A DNA stretch of 64,000 nt from Thermosporothrix hazakensis (GCF_003253565.1 NZ_QKUF01000023.1:32276-96275), one strand, 5' to 3'. Counted from the first letter of the stretch, positions 44,578 to 53,353 are shown. Notes: a model not told the origin generated them from the letters alone. Translations and numbers: made by a program.

Positions 44578-47367
44578 ATGGATGAGCACCTCTCAGGGAT
44601 GAACCAGTATATAAGTGGCTCCTTGAATGCCATTACCCAGGGCGGTGGGCAAGCAAGCGTGAACATCACAAACGTGATACCGCCCAATATGGAACCCGAC
44701 GCGGCAACCCTGCACGCCGCTCGACAAAAGCTTGAGGAACTCCCGCTAGACACTATTCCGCCCCCTGCGCCGGACCTGATTCCTGCCAGTTCTCACATGC
44801 CCTTACTGCGCAATCAGCTCTTTACCGGACGCGAGGATGAATTGCGAGAACTGGCCCGCTGCCTTAAGGGAGAGCATGCGGTAGCGATCAGTTACCGGGG
44901 TGTTGCGGCCACGACTGGCATTGGCGGGATTGGCAAGACGCAGCTAGCCAGCGAGTTTGTCTATCGCTATGGGGCATACTTTGCGGGAGGGGTCTTCTGG
45001 CTGGATTGCTCCAAAGCGGAGAACATGAGCACTGAGGTGCTGCAATGCAAAGGGGCGCTGCCTCCTGCGGCGGCGGCGCTCTGTGCATCCTTGCCTCCGA
45101 GCGAGCAGGTCGAGTGGGTTCGGCGGGCATGGCAAACGGCCCTTCCGCGTCTTCTGATCTTCGACAACTGTGAGGATGAAGCCATTCTGGAGCAGTGGAA
45201 GCCCAACAGTGGAGGCTGTCGCATTCTGATAACCTGTCGCAAACAGGAATGGTCTGCGGGTCTGGGAATCATCACCGTGCCCATTGCGGAGCTTCCGCGC
45301 GCCGAAAGTATTGAACTGTTGCGCAAATACAGCACCAACCTCACCGAAGCAGCGGCGAACCAGATTGCCGAGGAACTTGGAGATCATCCGCTGGCGCTGA
45401 GTCTGGCCGGGCATTATCTGCACATGTATCGGCACATCATCACGCCAGAGCAGTATGTGCAGAAGCTGCGCCAGCAAACGCTTGCCCACGCCTCCTTGCA
45501 AGGGAGGGGAGCGGAACGCTCGCTGACACGGCATGAACAGCATGTTGCTCGCACATTTGCCGTGAGCTATGAGCGCTTGCAGGAAGAGGCCTGTGACGAC
45601 CTGGCGAAAGAAATGCTGCTGTGTGCGGCCTGGTGTGCTCCCGGTGTGCCCATTCCTGAACAACTGCTCTTGGATGCCGCTGTTCTGGGTGAAGAGGACC
45701 TGGACGAAGAGCGGGCAATGCTGGGGGTGGATGCGCTTCAGCGGCTGCTTGACCTCGGGTTGCTGGAAAGAGCGAGAGGACAGGAAGCAGTTCGCGTCCA
45801 TCGGTTGGTTGCCTGGTTTGTGCTGGCTCAGGGACGAAGTAGCACCGAGAAAGTCGTAGCATCTCAGACATCCGAGGAAGAGCAGGCGCCATCTATGCTG
45901 GCCCGTGAGAAAATCCGTGCTCTGTTGTTTATGGTGGGAGTACGCACGCATGAAGAGGCTCCGCTGCAATTGGTGGCGCTGCAAGCCCATCTGTTCAAGA
46001 TGCTTCAGGATGCACGCGACCGAGGGGAACAGGAACAGGTGCTTCAATGGAGCCAGCTGCTTGGTCTTCATCAGTATTATATGGGAGCCTACAATGAAGC
46101 GAAGCCGCTGTTGCAGGAAGTGTTGAGGATCTCCGAACATTTCTATACAAGAGAGCATCCATATGTAGCGAGCAGTTTGCACAATCTGGCAGTGGTGTAT
46201 AAGGAGCAAGGGAAGTATGAAGAGGCGTTACCACTGTGTAAGGAAGCGCTGGAGATCCGAAAGAGGGTGTATGGGAGAGAGCATCCACATGTAGCGAGTA
46301 GTTTGCACAATCTGGCAAATGTGTATCAGGAGCAGGGGAAGTATGAAGAGGTGTTACCGCTGTGTAAGGAAGCGCTGGAGATAGCAGAGAGGGCGTATGG
46401 GAGGGAGCACCCACATGTAGCGAGTAGTTTGCACAATCTGGCAGTGGTGTATAAGGAGCAGGGGAAGTATGAAGAGGCGGTATCGCTGTTGCAGGAAGTG
46501 CTGGAGATTTATGAAAAGGTGTATGGGAGGGAGCATCCACATGTAGCGAGTAGTTTGCACAATCTGGCAGTGGTGTATAAGGAGCAGGGGAAGTATGAAG
46601 AGGCGGTATCGCTGTTGCAGGAAGTGCTGGAGATTTATGAAAAGGTGTATGGGAGGGAGCATCCACATGTAGCGAGTAGTTTGCACAATCTGGCAGTGGT
46701 GTATCAGGAGCAGGGGAAGTATGAAGAGGCGTTACCACTGTGTAAGGAAGCGCTGGAGATTTATGAGAGGGTGTATGGGAGAGAGCATCCACATGTAGCG
46801 AGCAGTTTGAACAATCTGGCAGTGGTGTATAAGGAGCAGGGGAAGTATGAAGAGGCGTTACCACTGTGTAAGGAAGCGCTGGAGATAGCAGAGAGGGCGT
46901 ATGGGAGGGAGCATCCAGAGGTAGCGAATAGTTTGCATATTCTGGCAAGGGTGTATGATGTGCAGGGGAAGGATGAAGAGGCGGTATCGCTATTGCAGGA
47001 AGCGCTGGAGATCCGAAAGAGGGAGTATGGGAGGGAGCATCCAAATGTAGCGATGAGTTTGAACGATCTGGCAAGGGTGCATTATAAGCAGGGGAAGTAT
47101 GAAGAGGCGGTATCGCTATTGCAGGAAGCGCTGGAGATTTATGAGAGGGTGTATGGGAGAGAGCATCCCGCGGTAGCAAGCGCTTTGGGTAATCTTGCCA
47201 CAATCTATCTCATGCAAGGAAAGTATAAGCAGGCGGACCGTTTCTTTCAGGAGGCGCTTGAAATGGCGACTCGCCTCCTGGGCAAACAATATCCTGAAAC
47301 TCAGAAATTGATCTGGAACTATTTTGTATTTCTTTCGGCTTTAGAGGGGCAGGGTGAGTTAGAATAA
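44578..47367 (+). CDS. NB-ARC/STAND ATPase with C-terminal TPR (kinesin-light-chain type) repeats
   Basis: 929 residues. A short N-terminal part (about residues 1-75, with GSLNAITQGGGQASVNITN) precedes the entry FTGREDELRELA and the P-loop ATTGIGGIGKTQLASEF (111-127); Walker B is RLLIFDNCED. NB-ARC winged-helix features follow (DHPLALSLAGHYL). From about residue 510 come nine or more TPR units of 42 residues (GREHPHVASSLHNLAVVY, EQGKYEEALPLCKEALEI). The protein is an ATP-driven signalling switch in which the repeats sense a ligand. No nuclease or membrane effector is visible at the N terminus. A phage-defence or regulatory role is inference. Confidence 0.88.
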   Translation: MDEHLSGMNQYISGSLNAITQGGGQASVNITNVIPPNMEPDAATLHAARQKLEELPLDTIPPPAPDLIPASSHMPLLRNQLFTGREDELRELARCLKGEHAVAISYRGVAATTGIGGIGKTQLASEFVYRYGAYFAGGVFWLDCSKAENMSTEVLQCKGALPPAAAALCASLPPSEQVEWVRRAWQTALPRLLIFDNCEDEAILEQWKPNSGGCRILITCRKQEWSAGLGIITVPIAELPRAESIELLRKYSTNLTEAAANQIAEELGDHPLALSLAGHYLHMYRHIITPEQYVQKLRQQTLAHASLQGRGAERSLTRHEQHVARTFAVSYERLQEEACDDLAKEMLLCAAWCAPGVPIPEQLLLDAAVLGEEDLDEERAMLGVDALQRLLDLGLLERARGQEAVRVHRLVAWFVLAQGRSSTEKVVASQTSEEEQAPSMLAREKIRALLFMVGVRTHEEAPLQLVALQAHLFKMLQDARDRGEQEQVLQWSQLLGLHQYYMGAYNEAKPLLQEVLRISEHFYTREHPYVASSLHNLAVVYKEQGKYEEALPLCKEALEIRKRVYGREHPHVASSLHNLANVYQEQGKYEEVLPLCKEALEIAERAYGREHPHVASSLHNLAVVYKEQGKYEEAVSLLQEVLEIYEKVYGREHPHVASSLHNLAVVYKEQGKYEEAVSLLQEVLEIYEKVYGREHPHVASSLHNLAVVYQEQGKYEEALPLCKEALEIYERVYGREHPHVASSLNNLAVVYKEQGKYEEALPLCKEALEIAERAYGREHPEVANSLHILARVYDVQGKDEEAVSLLQEALEIRKREYGREHPNVAMSLNDLARVHYKQGKYEEAVSLLQEALEIYERVYGREHPAVASALGNLATIYLMQGKYKQADRFFQEALEMATRLLGKQYPETQKLIWNYFVFLSALEGQGELE
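46140..47240 (+). repeat. Tandem 126-bp coding repeats (TPR units)
   Basis: About nine units of 126 bp. Two adjacent units near 46435-46686 are essentially identical in DNA, differing at one base, and the outer units are more diverged. Such low third-position divergence points to recent duplication or gene conversion within the gene. Confidence 0.88.
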
Positions 47368-47402
47368 CTGGAGTGCATACCCGATAACAAAACAGCGGCC
47401 CT

Positions 47403-47433
47403 GAGCGCCCCTGCTGGAGGTCAGGAGGGGCTC
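47403..47433. terminator. GC-rich hairpin between NB-ARC and LLM genes
   Basis: GAGCGCCCCTG (47403-47413) and CAGGAGGGGCTC (47422-47433) form a strong stem with small bulges between two convergent genes. Minus strand continues to a T-rich stretch. Confidence 0.5.
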
Positions 47434-47498
47434 AAGGGCGCGCTCTTGTGGGGCTCTGTCGAGCGTACCTGCTTGTCGGGCAGGCGAGTTGTCACCTC

Positions 47499-48398
47499 TT
47501 AGCGGCCTCGCGCAGCTCTGACCAGTTCTCGCGTTGCCGGAACCACTTCCGCTGCAAAGCGCTCGATTGTTGGCGCATCATCAGCGACAAGGATAAAGCC
47601 AGTGATGCCATATGTCAGGGTGACGTCCGCAAGCTGTTCGGCCCACTGCTGTGGCGGTCCACTCAGGAAGGCCCTGCCTGAGCGCCCGAAGCGACCGAAG
47701 ATGTTCAGCATCCGCCGGATACTGGATGGATCACGACCGACAGAAGCCGCTCCCTCATCAATGGAGGCGTTCATCTCCTCAAGGTCGGGGAGGCCCCCGG
47801 GCAGGTAGTTCAGGGAGGGAAGCCAGCCATCTGCAATCCGTCCCGTCATTTTCAGCAGACGCGGCTTGTACGCACCAACCCAGACACCGATATCGTGTGC
47901 CGGTTTCGGGCCACGTTTCGCCCCATTGACCTGATAATAGGAACCGTCTACCTGCACACGCCCCGGTTTGTCGGTCGCCCAGAGCTCGCGCATGATCTGA
48001 ATGGCCTCTTCCAATGCGCTCACGGCCTCGCCGGGCGTCAGGCGTCGCCCGCCCATGCTCTCGATGGCATCCCAGAACGCGCCCGTCCCGATTCCGAGTT
48101 CAAAACGTCCTCCACTCAGGAGATCGAGGCTGGCTGCACTGCGAGCAAGCACCGCGGGCTGTCTCAATGGCAGATTCAGCACGTTACCGCTGACATGAAT
48201 CCGCTGCGTACGCGACGCGACATAAGACAGAAGCGTCCACGTATCATGAAACTGGGACTGATAGGGATGATCCTGAAAGGTGACCAGATCGAGTCCGGCC
48301 TGCTCTGCCACTATGGCAAGCTCTACCGCATGCTGCGCAGGCTGCGCGAGCGGCGTGATAAAGGTTCCGAAAAGTAGATCCTGACCGTAATCTGTCAT
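47499..48398 (-). CDS. LLM class (F420-type) oxidoreductase
   Basis: 299 residues; GGAG lies 6 nt upstream of the ATG. Luciferase-like hallmarks: LDLVTFQDHPYQSQFHDTW, RSAASLDLLSGGRFELGIG and GRIADGWLPSLNYLP. It is clearly related to the N-terminal half of the next gene on the same strand (QDHPYQPAFLDTWTLLSW), suggesting tandem duplication. The cofactor may be F420; substrate unknown. A 76-bp piece of this gene is repeated at 44194-44269. Confidence 0.87.
   Translation of the reverse strand: MTDYGQDLLFGTFITPLAQPAQHAVELAIVAEQAGLDLVTFQDHPYQSQFHDTWTLLSYVASRTQRIHVSGNVLNLPLRQPAVLARSAASLDLLSGGRFELGIGTGAFWDAIESMGGRRLTPGEAVSALEEAIQIMRELWATDKPGRVQVDGSYYQVNGAKRGPKPAHDIGVWVGAYKPRLLKMTGRIADGWLPSLNYLPGGLPDLEEMNASIDEGAASVGRDPSSIRRMLNIFGRFGRSGRAFLSGPPQQWAEQLADVTLTYGITGFILVADDAPTIERFAAEVVPATRELVRAARGR
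47748..47823. repeat. 76-bp direct repeat, copy 2 (inside the LLM gene)
   Basis: Parental copy of the repeat at 44194-44269; mismatches at 47796, 47797 and 47803. The copies are 3554 bp apart. Confidence 0.85.
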
Positions 48399-48430
48399 TG
48401 TTTTCTCCGTTGCATTTCTGGCTGCTTTCT

Positions 48431-50683
48431 CTACGGGATGATATTGAAGTTATCGCGAAAGACGTTTGTGGGGTCATACCGCCGCTTCAGCTCCCGCAGG
48501 CGTGCCAGCGTGCGCGGTGGAAAGGCATCGTTCAGCCGCTCAGGGCGTGTGTCTGTCTCAAAGTTCAGATAGAGCCCGCTGAAATGAGAGGCGAGGCTGT
48601 CCCATCGTGCATTCAGGAGATGACGATTGACACCAAAGGCCGTCACAGAAAAGTTCGCCGAGCGGTTCCCATAGGCGGTTGCATCGGGATCAACGTCTGC
48701 GACCGCACCTCCCACAGCACGGATCTGGAAAATGTAGACCGTTCCGCTGTTGATGAGCTCTGCTGCGGCTTTCGCGAACGCGGGCGTGATATGCTCAACC
48801 AGCGCGGAACGGGAAACCGGCTCTCCCTGTCCGTGGTGCTCGGTATCCTGAGCGTTTGCCATGATCTCGGCATAGGACGTGATAAAGACGCTCTGGTCAT
48901 ACATCGGCGCAAGATTGGCGATAGGTTGAAGTCGATCTATGATAATCTCGGGCTGATCGGAGTCAACAAGCGCCATGACGTACGCGATTGTTGGTTGTCC
49001 CCGGCGCGGTGGACTGATAATGAGGAAGCTGGTCAGATCACGTGGTGCTGCCTCGACGATCGCGCCCCAGCGCTCCAACAGGCTCGCGGTATCACGGGCA
49101 TCGAGGATCAACTGCGCCCAACCAACTGGCCCGACCTCGTCCACCTCAAATTCAAAGGAAGTGACAATGCCGAAGTTCGATCCCGCACCCCGAACTGCCC
49201 AGAAGAGTTCCGGGTTCTCCTTGTCGCTGGCGCGTACCACGGAGCCATCTGCAAGCACCATTTCAACCGCTCTCAGATGATCGATGGTCAGACCATGCTT
49301 TCGCGCAAGCCAGCCAATCCCTCCCGCGGTTGCCAGACCACCAACCCCGACACCACCGTAGTCACCCGAACTCAGGGCCCACCCATAGGGAGCTAGCGCG
49401 GCGGCTACATCCATCCAGCGGGCTCCTGGCTCGATGCGGACCCGGCGCGTTGCGGCGTCGAGCACTTCAATCTTGTTGAGTCGAGAGAGGTCGATAATAA
49501 TGCCGCCAACATTGGTCGAGCGACCGCTGATCCCATGCCCTCCACTGCGAATCGCGAGCGGGATAGCGGGATGTGAGCGGGCAAAAGCCAGCGCCTCAAT
49601 CACCTGCTCGACGTTTCTCACCTGAAACACAATCCCGGGCGCGCCACCGCGCATATAGGTTGACTTGACGCGCGCATAGTTTACGTCTCCCGGCTCGATC
49701 GCGGTATCAACCAGCGAGGCAGGCACGCGGTCATACTCGATTCCGGGGTAGCGCTTGGCCCGCGCCGCCGCGGAACGTATTCGCGATGTGGAAAAGGCAT
49801 CGGGCAACGCTCGGTGAGCTGCCTCACGCAATGCTGGAATAACCTCAAGCGCGAACTGTTCCATTGTGCGGGGATCGTCAGCCATCAGAATGAAGGTCCC
49901 GATGCCATCGTTCACGATCAGGGGCAGCAGGTCTTCAACCCAGTGCTGACTTGATCCCTGAAGGAAGCCCTTGCGCGTGTTTGAAAACGTGCCGGAGATG
50001 TTGAGCAGTCGGCGGATCTCGCGGGGATCCCTTCCAGCCTCTCGCGCTGCCTCGTCGATTATCGTGTTCGCTGCCTGAAGCGCCTCTGGCTTGATATAAC
50101 CGAGGGAGGGAAGCCAGCCGTCAGCCTTCTGCCCGACAAGGCGCAGCATGCGCGGCCCATACGCTCCTATCCAGATAGGAATATCATGAACCGGTGTCGG
50201 CCCTCGCTGTGCTCCTTTGAGCTGGTAATGTTTGCCATGAAAGCGGAGCGGGCTATCCTCGCTATCCCAGAGCCCGCGAAGGATCTCAACGGCTTCACTC
50301 AGGGCCTCAACAGCCTGTCCGCCCGTCAGCCGTTGGCCTCCCATTGCCTTGATCTGATCCCAGAAGGCCCCGGCACCGAGCGCGATTTCCAGTCGTCCGG
50401 CAGACAATAGATCAAGGCTTGCCGCTGAACGGGCCAGCAGCGCCGGGTTACGCAGGGGGACGTTCAATACATTGGCGGCAAGATGAATACGTTCCGTCTG
50501 TCCTGCAATCCATGAGAGCAGCGTCCATGTGTCAAGGAACGCGGGTTGATATGGGTGATCTTGAAAGGTGACCAGATCATAGCCAAGCTCTTCGCTCTGT
50601 TTCGCAAGCGCAACGACGCGCTCCGGCTTTTGAGCGGATGGCGTGATGAAGGTCCCGAACTTCAATAGATGACCATAATGCAT
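48431..50683 (-). CDS. Fusion of LLM oxidoreductase and FAD-binding BBE oxidase
   Basis: 750 residues from the ATG at 50683 (AGAGGA about 8 nt upstream). Residues about 1-300 are a luciferase-like domain (FQDHPYQPAFLDTWTLLSW). From about 320 a berberine-bridge-type FAD oxidase follows, with the covalent histidine in AIRSGGHGISGRS, the PP-loop FAD site and the C-terminal RRYDPTNVFRDNFNI. The second covalent residue (Cys in GxCxxVG) is a tyrosine (SSGDYGGVGVGG), so FAD is probably held by one bond. The chain could couple an F420 or FMN reaction to an oxidation. The MarR gene is divergent. Confidence 0.87.
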   Translation of the reverse strand: MHYGHLLKFGTFITPSAQKPERVVALAKQSEELGYDLVTFQDHPYQPAFLDTWTLLSWIAGQTERIHLAANVLNVPLRNPALLARSAASLDLLSAGRLEIALGAGAFWDQIKAMGGQRLTGGQAVEALSEAVEILRGLWDSEDSPLRFHGKHYQLKGAQRGPTPVHDIPIWIGAYGPRMLRLVGQKADGWLPSLGYIKPEALQAANTIIDEAAREAGRDPREIRRLLNISGTFSNTRKGFLQGSSQHWVEDLLPLIVNDGIGTFILMADDPRTMEQFALEVIPALREAAHRALPDAFSTSRIRSAAARAKRYPGIEYDRVPASLVDTAIEPGDVNYARVKSTYMRGGAPGIVFQVRNVEQVIEALAFARSHPAIPLAIRSGGHGISGRSTNVGGIIIDLSRLNKIEVLDAATRRVRIEPGARWMDVAAALAPYGWALSSGDYGGVGVGGLATAGGIGWLARKHGLTIDHLRAVEMVLADGSVVRASDKENPELFWAVRGAGSNFGIVTSFEFEVDEVGPVGWAQLILDARDTASLLERWGAIVEAAPRDLTSFLIISPPRRGQPTIAYVMALVDSDQPEIIIDRLQPIANLAPMYDQSVFITSYAEIMANAQDTEHHGQGEPVSRSALVEHITPAFAKAAAELINSGTVYIFQIRAVGGAVADVDPDATAYGNRSANFSVTAFGVNRHLLNARWDSLASHFSGLYLNFETDTRPERLNDAFPPRTLARLRELKRRYDPTNVFRDNFNIIP

Positions 50684-50699
50684 ACTACCTATCCTCTTT

Positions 50700-50760
50700 G
50701 GTTGATATGTCAACCATTATAATGCAGGAAAGTTGATATGTCAACCAGATCGTGTATAAT
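50700..50760. promoter_or_regulatory. Divergent promoters with twin MarR operators
   Basis: GGTTGATATGTCAACC (50700-50715) and the same core GTTGATATGTCAAC (50732-50745) are inverted repeats with centres 31 bp apart (three turns). The minus strand carries TTGACA, 17 bp, TATAAT toward the fusion gene. The plus strand carries TTGATA, 16 bp, TATAAT (50755-50760) toward MarR. Both promoters overlap operators. Confidence 0.8.
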
Positions 50761-50766
50761 ACAGAT

Positions 50767-51231
50767 ATGGCAAAGCAAAAACTTTCTCAGAAACAGGAAG
50801 CTGTCTGGACCAGCTATCAGCGCATGCGTCTGCGTCTGGCCGGGCAGCTCAATCAAGAACTGGCACAGAAGACCGGTCTCTCTGAAGCGGACTTTGAGAT
50901 TCTTTCGCTTCTCAGTCAGAAAGCGGAAGAGCCGGTGCGGGCGCTTGCGTTGCGTTGTGGCCTGGAATGGGAAAAAAGTCGCCTCTCTCATCAGCTCCGG
51001 CGTATGGAGGCTCGCGGGCTGATCACACGAGGGGAGTGCCCCGAAGATAACAGGGGAACGGTCATTCGAGCAACTGAGCTCGGGCGCAAGCTGGCCATAG
51101 AAGCGAGAGACTGCTATGAGCAGGCGGTCCAGCGCTATGTGATGGATGTGCTGACCCCGGAGCAACTGGAAGCGCTTGGGAGCATCTCGGAACGTATTCT
51201 CAAGCAGTTGGAGAAGCCGCATCGCTCATAG
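50767..51231 (+). CDS. MarR family repressor, apparently leaderless
   Basis: 154 residues from the ATG at 50767. The ORF could extend to 50752, but that would start inside the -10, and the mRNA should begin at about 50767. HTH: VRALALRCGLEWEKSRLSHQ, with wing RMEARGLITRGECPEDNRGT. It probably represses itself and the divergent LLM-BBE fusion through the two palindromes and responds to a small phenolic-type ligand. Confidence 0.88.
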   Translation: MAKQKLSQKQEAVWTSYQRMRLRLAGQLNQELAQKTGLSEADFEILSLLSQKAEEPVRALALRCGLEWEKSRLSHQLRRMEARGLITRGECPEDNRGTVIRATELGRKLAIEARDCYEQAVQRYVMDVLTPEQLEALGSISERILKQLEKPHRS

Positions 51232-51489
51232 CTGACTTCAGGGTCGGGAGTCGTCCGGAGAAGTGCCCTCTGTTCCAGAAGGTGCATGCTGACGAGTGCG
51301 CTGTTCTGGAACATGAGCTTCTCTTCGTTGGCTGGCGGCAGGGATGAGGGCTCCGGTGCTTCTCGGAAACCTCGACGGCAATGGGCTTATCCAGCATGCT
51401 CGTCTGTTCTTCGGGCGTGGTAGTGAACCTATTCACGGAGTTTCTCGCCGGAGAAGCCGCTTCCACTGCTGTAGAAGGGAGAGCCTGCC
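51232..51489. other. Intergenic region between convergent genes
   Basis: No gene or clear hairpin could be supported. Confidence 0.35.
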
Positions 51490-52392
51490 TTATTTTCTAT
51501 GGCTCTCTTCGTGGCCTTGCGCTATCTCGTGAGTGGTCTCCTCCAGAAACACGCGCAGCAAAAAGGTACCCCACGTTCGATAAGGACGCCATGCTTCCGC
51601 TACCTGCTCGATAGCCTGCGCGTTCTCTCCATATGCCAGCGCAAAGGCACGAGCAAGCCGTGGCTCGTTCGTGGGGAGAAAGTCGGGCTCCCCGGCGCCG
51701 CGCAGAAGCACGAGCTGTGCTGAGAAATCACCGATTCCCGGCAACTGCTTCAGATGCTCAAGTGCCTGCTCAGATGGAAGCGAGCGGAGGAAGTGGGCAT
51801 TCAGCTTTCCTTCTATCGTCGCCCGGGCAAGCTGCTGAAGATAGGCGATCTTTCGTTCTGTCAGGCCCGGAAAGCGATCAAGTGTGAGCAGGCGGGAAGG
51901 AGCGGGAAAGGCATATTCGATATGGCCGTGAATGTCGACACTGGAACCCAGATCTCGCGCCATCTGTGCTTTTATCTTTGCCGCCTGAGCAATGCGTATG
52001 CGATGGCTGATTAAGGCCCAGGCCGCCGCCTCATAGGGGGAATAGAAGCAGACCGGTCGCAGGCCAGGAAATCGCTCCTGAAGGTTCTTCATAACCGGGT
52101 CGCGTTGTCCAACCAGGGGCCAGCCACGACCGTCGACGTCCAGTGAGAGGATGCGTGTGACCTGTTGGCGTACCGCTTCAGGGTCTGCATTCCCATACAG
52201 GTCAACCAGAATATGTTGATCCTGGCCCCGCACGCAGACACCCGCTATATCTTCTCCGTCATCAACGGTAAATGCCAGATGCAGATGATCTGCTATCTCA
52301 TTCTGATAGGTAGCAGGGGTGAAGCCCTCAAGAAAGCGAATACTGGCCTTTAGCGAATAGGGGCCAGCAGCTTCAAGGATGAGTTGTTTCAT
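51490..52392 (-). CDS. AlkA-like DNA-3-methyladenine glycosylase
   Basis: 300 residues. The HhH-GPD motif is LKQLPGIGDFSAQLVLLRGA with AWALISHRIRIAQAAKIK upstream. In AlkA the catalytic aspartate follows FLP (FLPDD); here the text is FLPTNEPRL, so the aspartate is replaced, with Glu nearby. The N-terminal domain is AlkA_N-like. It removes alkylated bases if active. The start overlaps the VOC gene end by 4 nt, so the two are one operon under the MarR-linked promoter. Confidence 0.82.
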   Translation of the reverse strand: MKQLILEAAGPYSLKASIRFLEGFTPATYQNEIADHLHLAFTVDDGEDIAGVCVRGQDQHILVDLYGNADPEAVRQQVTRILSLDVDGRGWPLVGQRDPVMKNLQERFPGLRPVCFYSPYEAAAWALISHRIRIAQAAKIKAQMARDLGSSVDIHGHIEYAFPAPSRLLTLDRFPGLTERKIAYLQQLARATIEGKLNAHFLRSLPSEQALEHLKQLPGIGDFSAQLVLLRGAGEPDFLPTNEPRLARAFALAYGENAQAIEQVAEAWRPYRTWGTFLLRVFLEETTHEIAQGHEESHRK

Positions 52393-52754
52393 TTTCCACC
52401 ATGAACTGTAATGGTATAGCCATCCGGGTCAACAAACGAGAAGGTACGACCAAAGGGACCATCAAACGGGCGTTGTACGATGGGGCTTCCGGCTGCTTCC
52501 AATGAGGCGCAAAGCTCATCTGCATTATCGCAGGCAAGCCAGAGAGCGACACCCCATCCCAGGCGAGGAACGTCGTCCAGATTGACCAATGGCTCACGAA
52601 TAGCAAAGGGAATGGGAGAAGTAGCAAAAACGACGGCATTGGGCGGACTCTGAGGGGCCTCACGCAATCCCAGGACTTCGGTATAAAAACGGCGGGATGC
52701 CTGAAGATCCCGCACCTGTAAGGCCAGAAAGTCAGGACCGAGAATATGAGCCAT
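52389..52754 (-). CDS. VOC family protein
   Basis: 121 residues from the ATG at 52754 (GAGGAG 7 nt upstream). MAHILGPDFLALQVRDLQAS and FSFVDPDGYTITVHGG mark one VOC domain. Glu at the last metal site is replaced by T, which suggests ligand binding rather than catalysis. It is the first gene of the operon with the AlkA-like gene, divergent from a MarR gene. Confidence 0.8.
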   Translation of the reverse strand: MAHILGPDFLALQVRDLQASRRFYTEVLGLREAPQSPPNAVVFATSPIPFAIREPLVNLDDVPRLGWGVALWLACDNADELCASLEAAGSPIVQRPFDGPFGRTFSFVDPDGYTITVHGGK

Positions 52755-52803
52755 AAACTCTCTCCTCAACGGTAGTGTTCTTTGCTATACTACTATCAGT
52801 GTG

Positions 52804-52837
52804 CTGACATTATATCAGACCCTGATATAATTGTCAA
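52804..52837. promoter_or_regulatory. Overlapping divergent promoters on one palindrome
   Basis: TATATCAG (52811-52818) and CTGATATA (52822-52829) are perfect arms separated by 3 bp. Minus strand: TTGACA (52837-52832), 17 bp, TATAAT (52814-52809). Plus strand: CTGACA (52804-52809), 16 bp, TATAAT (52826-52831). One MarR dimer here would shut both directions. Confidence 0.8.
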
Positions 52838-52867
52838 GCAACCTTTTGTGAGGAAGGCGAGAGAAAG

Positions 52868-53314
52868 ATGCTGGAACATCAAGTAGGGTATCAATTGAAA
52901 AGGGCAGAGCATGCCTTACGCATGCAGATGGATGCCGCGTTGCGGGAGATCGGGCTGACCACTCCGCAATATGCGGCTCTGAGTGTGCTCAAGGAGCAGC
53001 CGGGATTATCGGGGGCAGGGCTGGCCCGCCGCTGTTTTGTGACGCCACAAACGATGAACGCAATCATTGTGAATCTGGAGGAAGCGGGCTTACTGGTGCG
53101 GCGTTCTCATCCCGAACACGGACGGGTATTACAGGCATATATAACCCCGAAAGCTGAAGAACTGGTACAGGAAGCTCACCGGCGGGTCAGAGCCATTGAG
53201 GCACGAATGACGGGGCTGCTTTCTCAGGAGCAACAACAGCAGGTGATGGAAGCGCTACAGGGCTTTGCCGACATTCTGGAAAAGGAGAGCAGAAAAGAAA
53301 GCGACCGTGCCTGA
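52868..53314 (+). CDS. MarR family regulator
   Basis: 148 residues. HTH: LSGAGLARRCFVTPQTMNAI with the wing LEEAGLLVRRSHPEHGRVLQ. It is divergent from the VOC-AlkA operon and probably regulates both sides through the palindrome at 52811-52829. Ligand unknown. Confidence 0.88.
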   Translation: MLEHQVGYQLKRAEHALRMQMDAALREIGLTTPQYAALSVLKEQPGLSGAGLARRCFVTPQTMNAIIVNLEEAGLLVRRSHPEHGRVLQAYITPKAEELVQEAHRRVRAIEARMTGLLSQEQQQQVMEALQGFADILEKESRKESDRA

Positions 53315-53353
53315 GAGCAGATGTAAACCCTGAAAACCGAGAGAAAGCCTTTT

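Noticed and set aside
44944..46209. 421-codon minus-strand ORF
   Set aside because: Shadow of the NB-ARC gene; no ribosome site or family motif.
45995..47203. 402-codon minus-strand ORF over the TPR region
   Set aside because: A shadow of the repeat codon pattern; low-complexity Pro/Ser/Thr text with no start signal.
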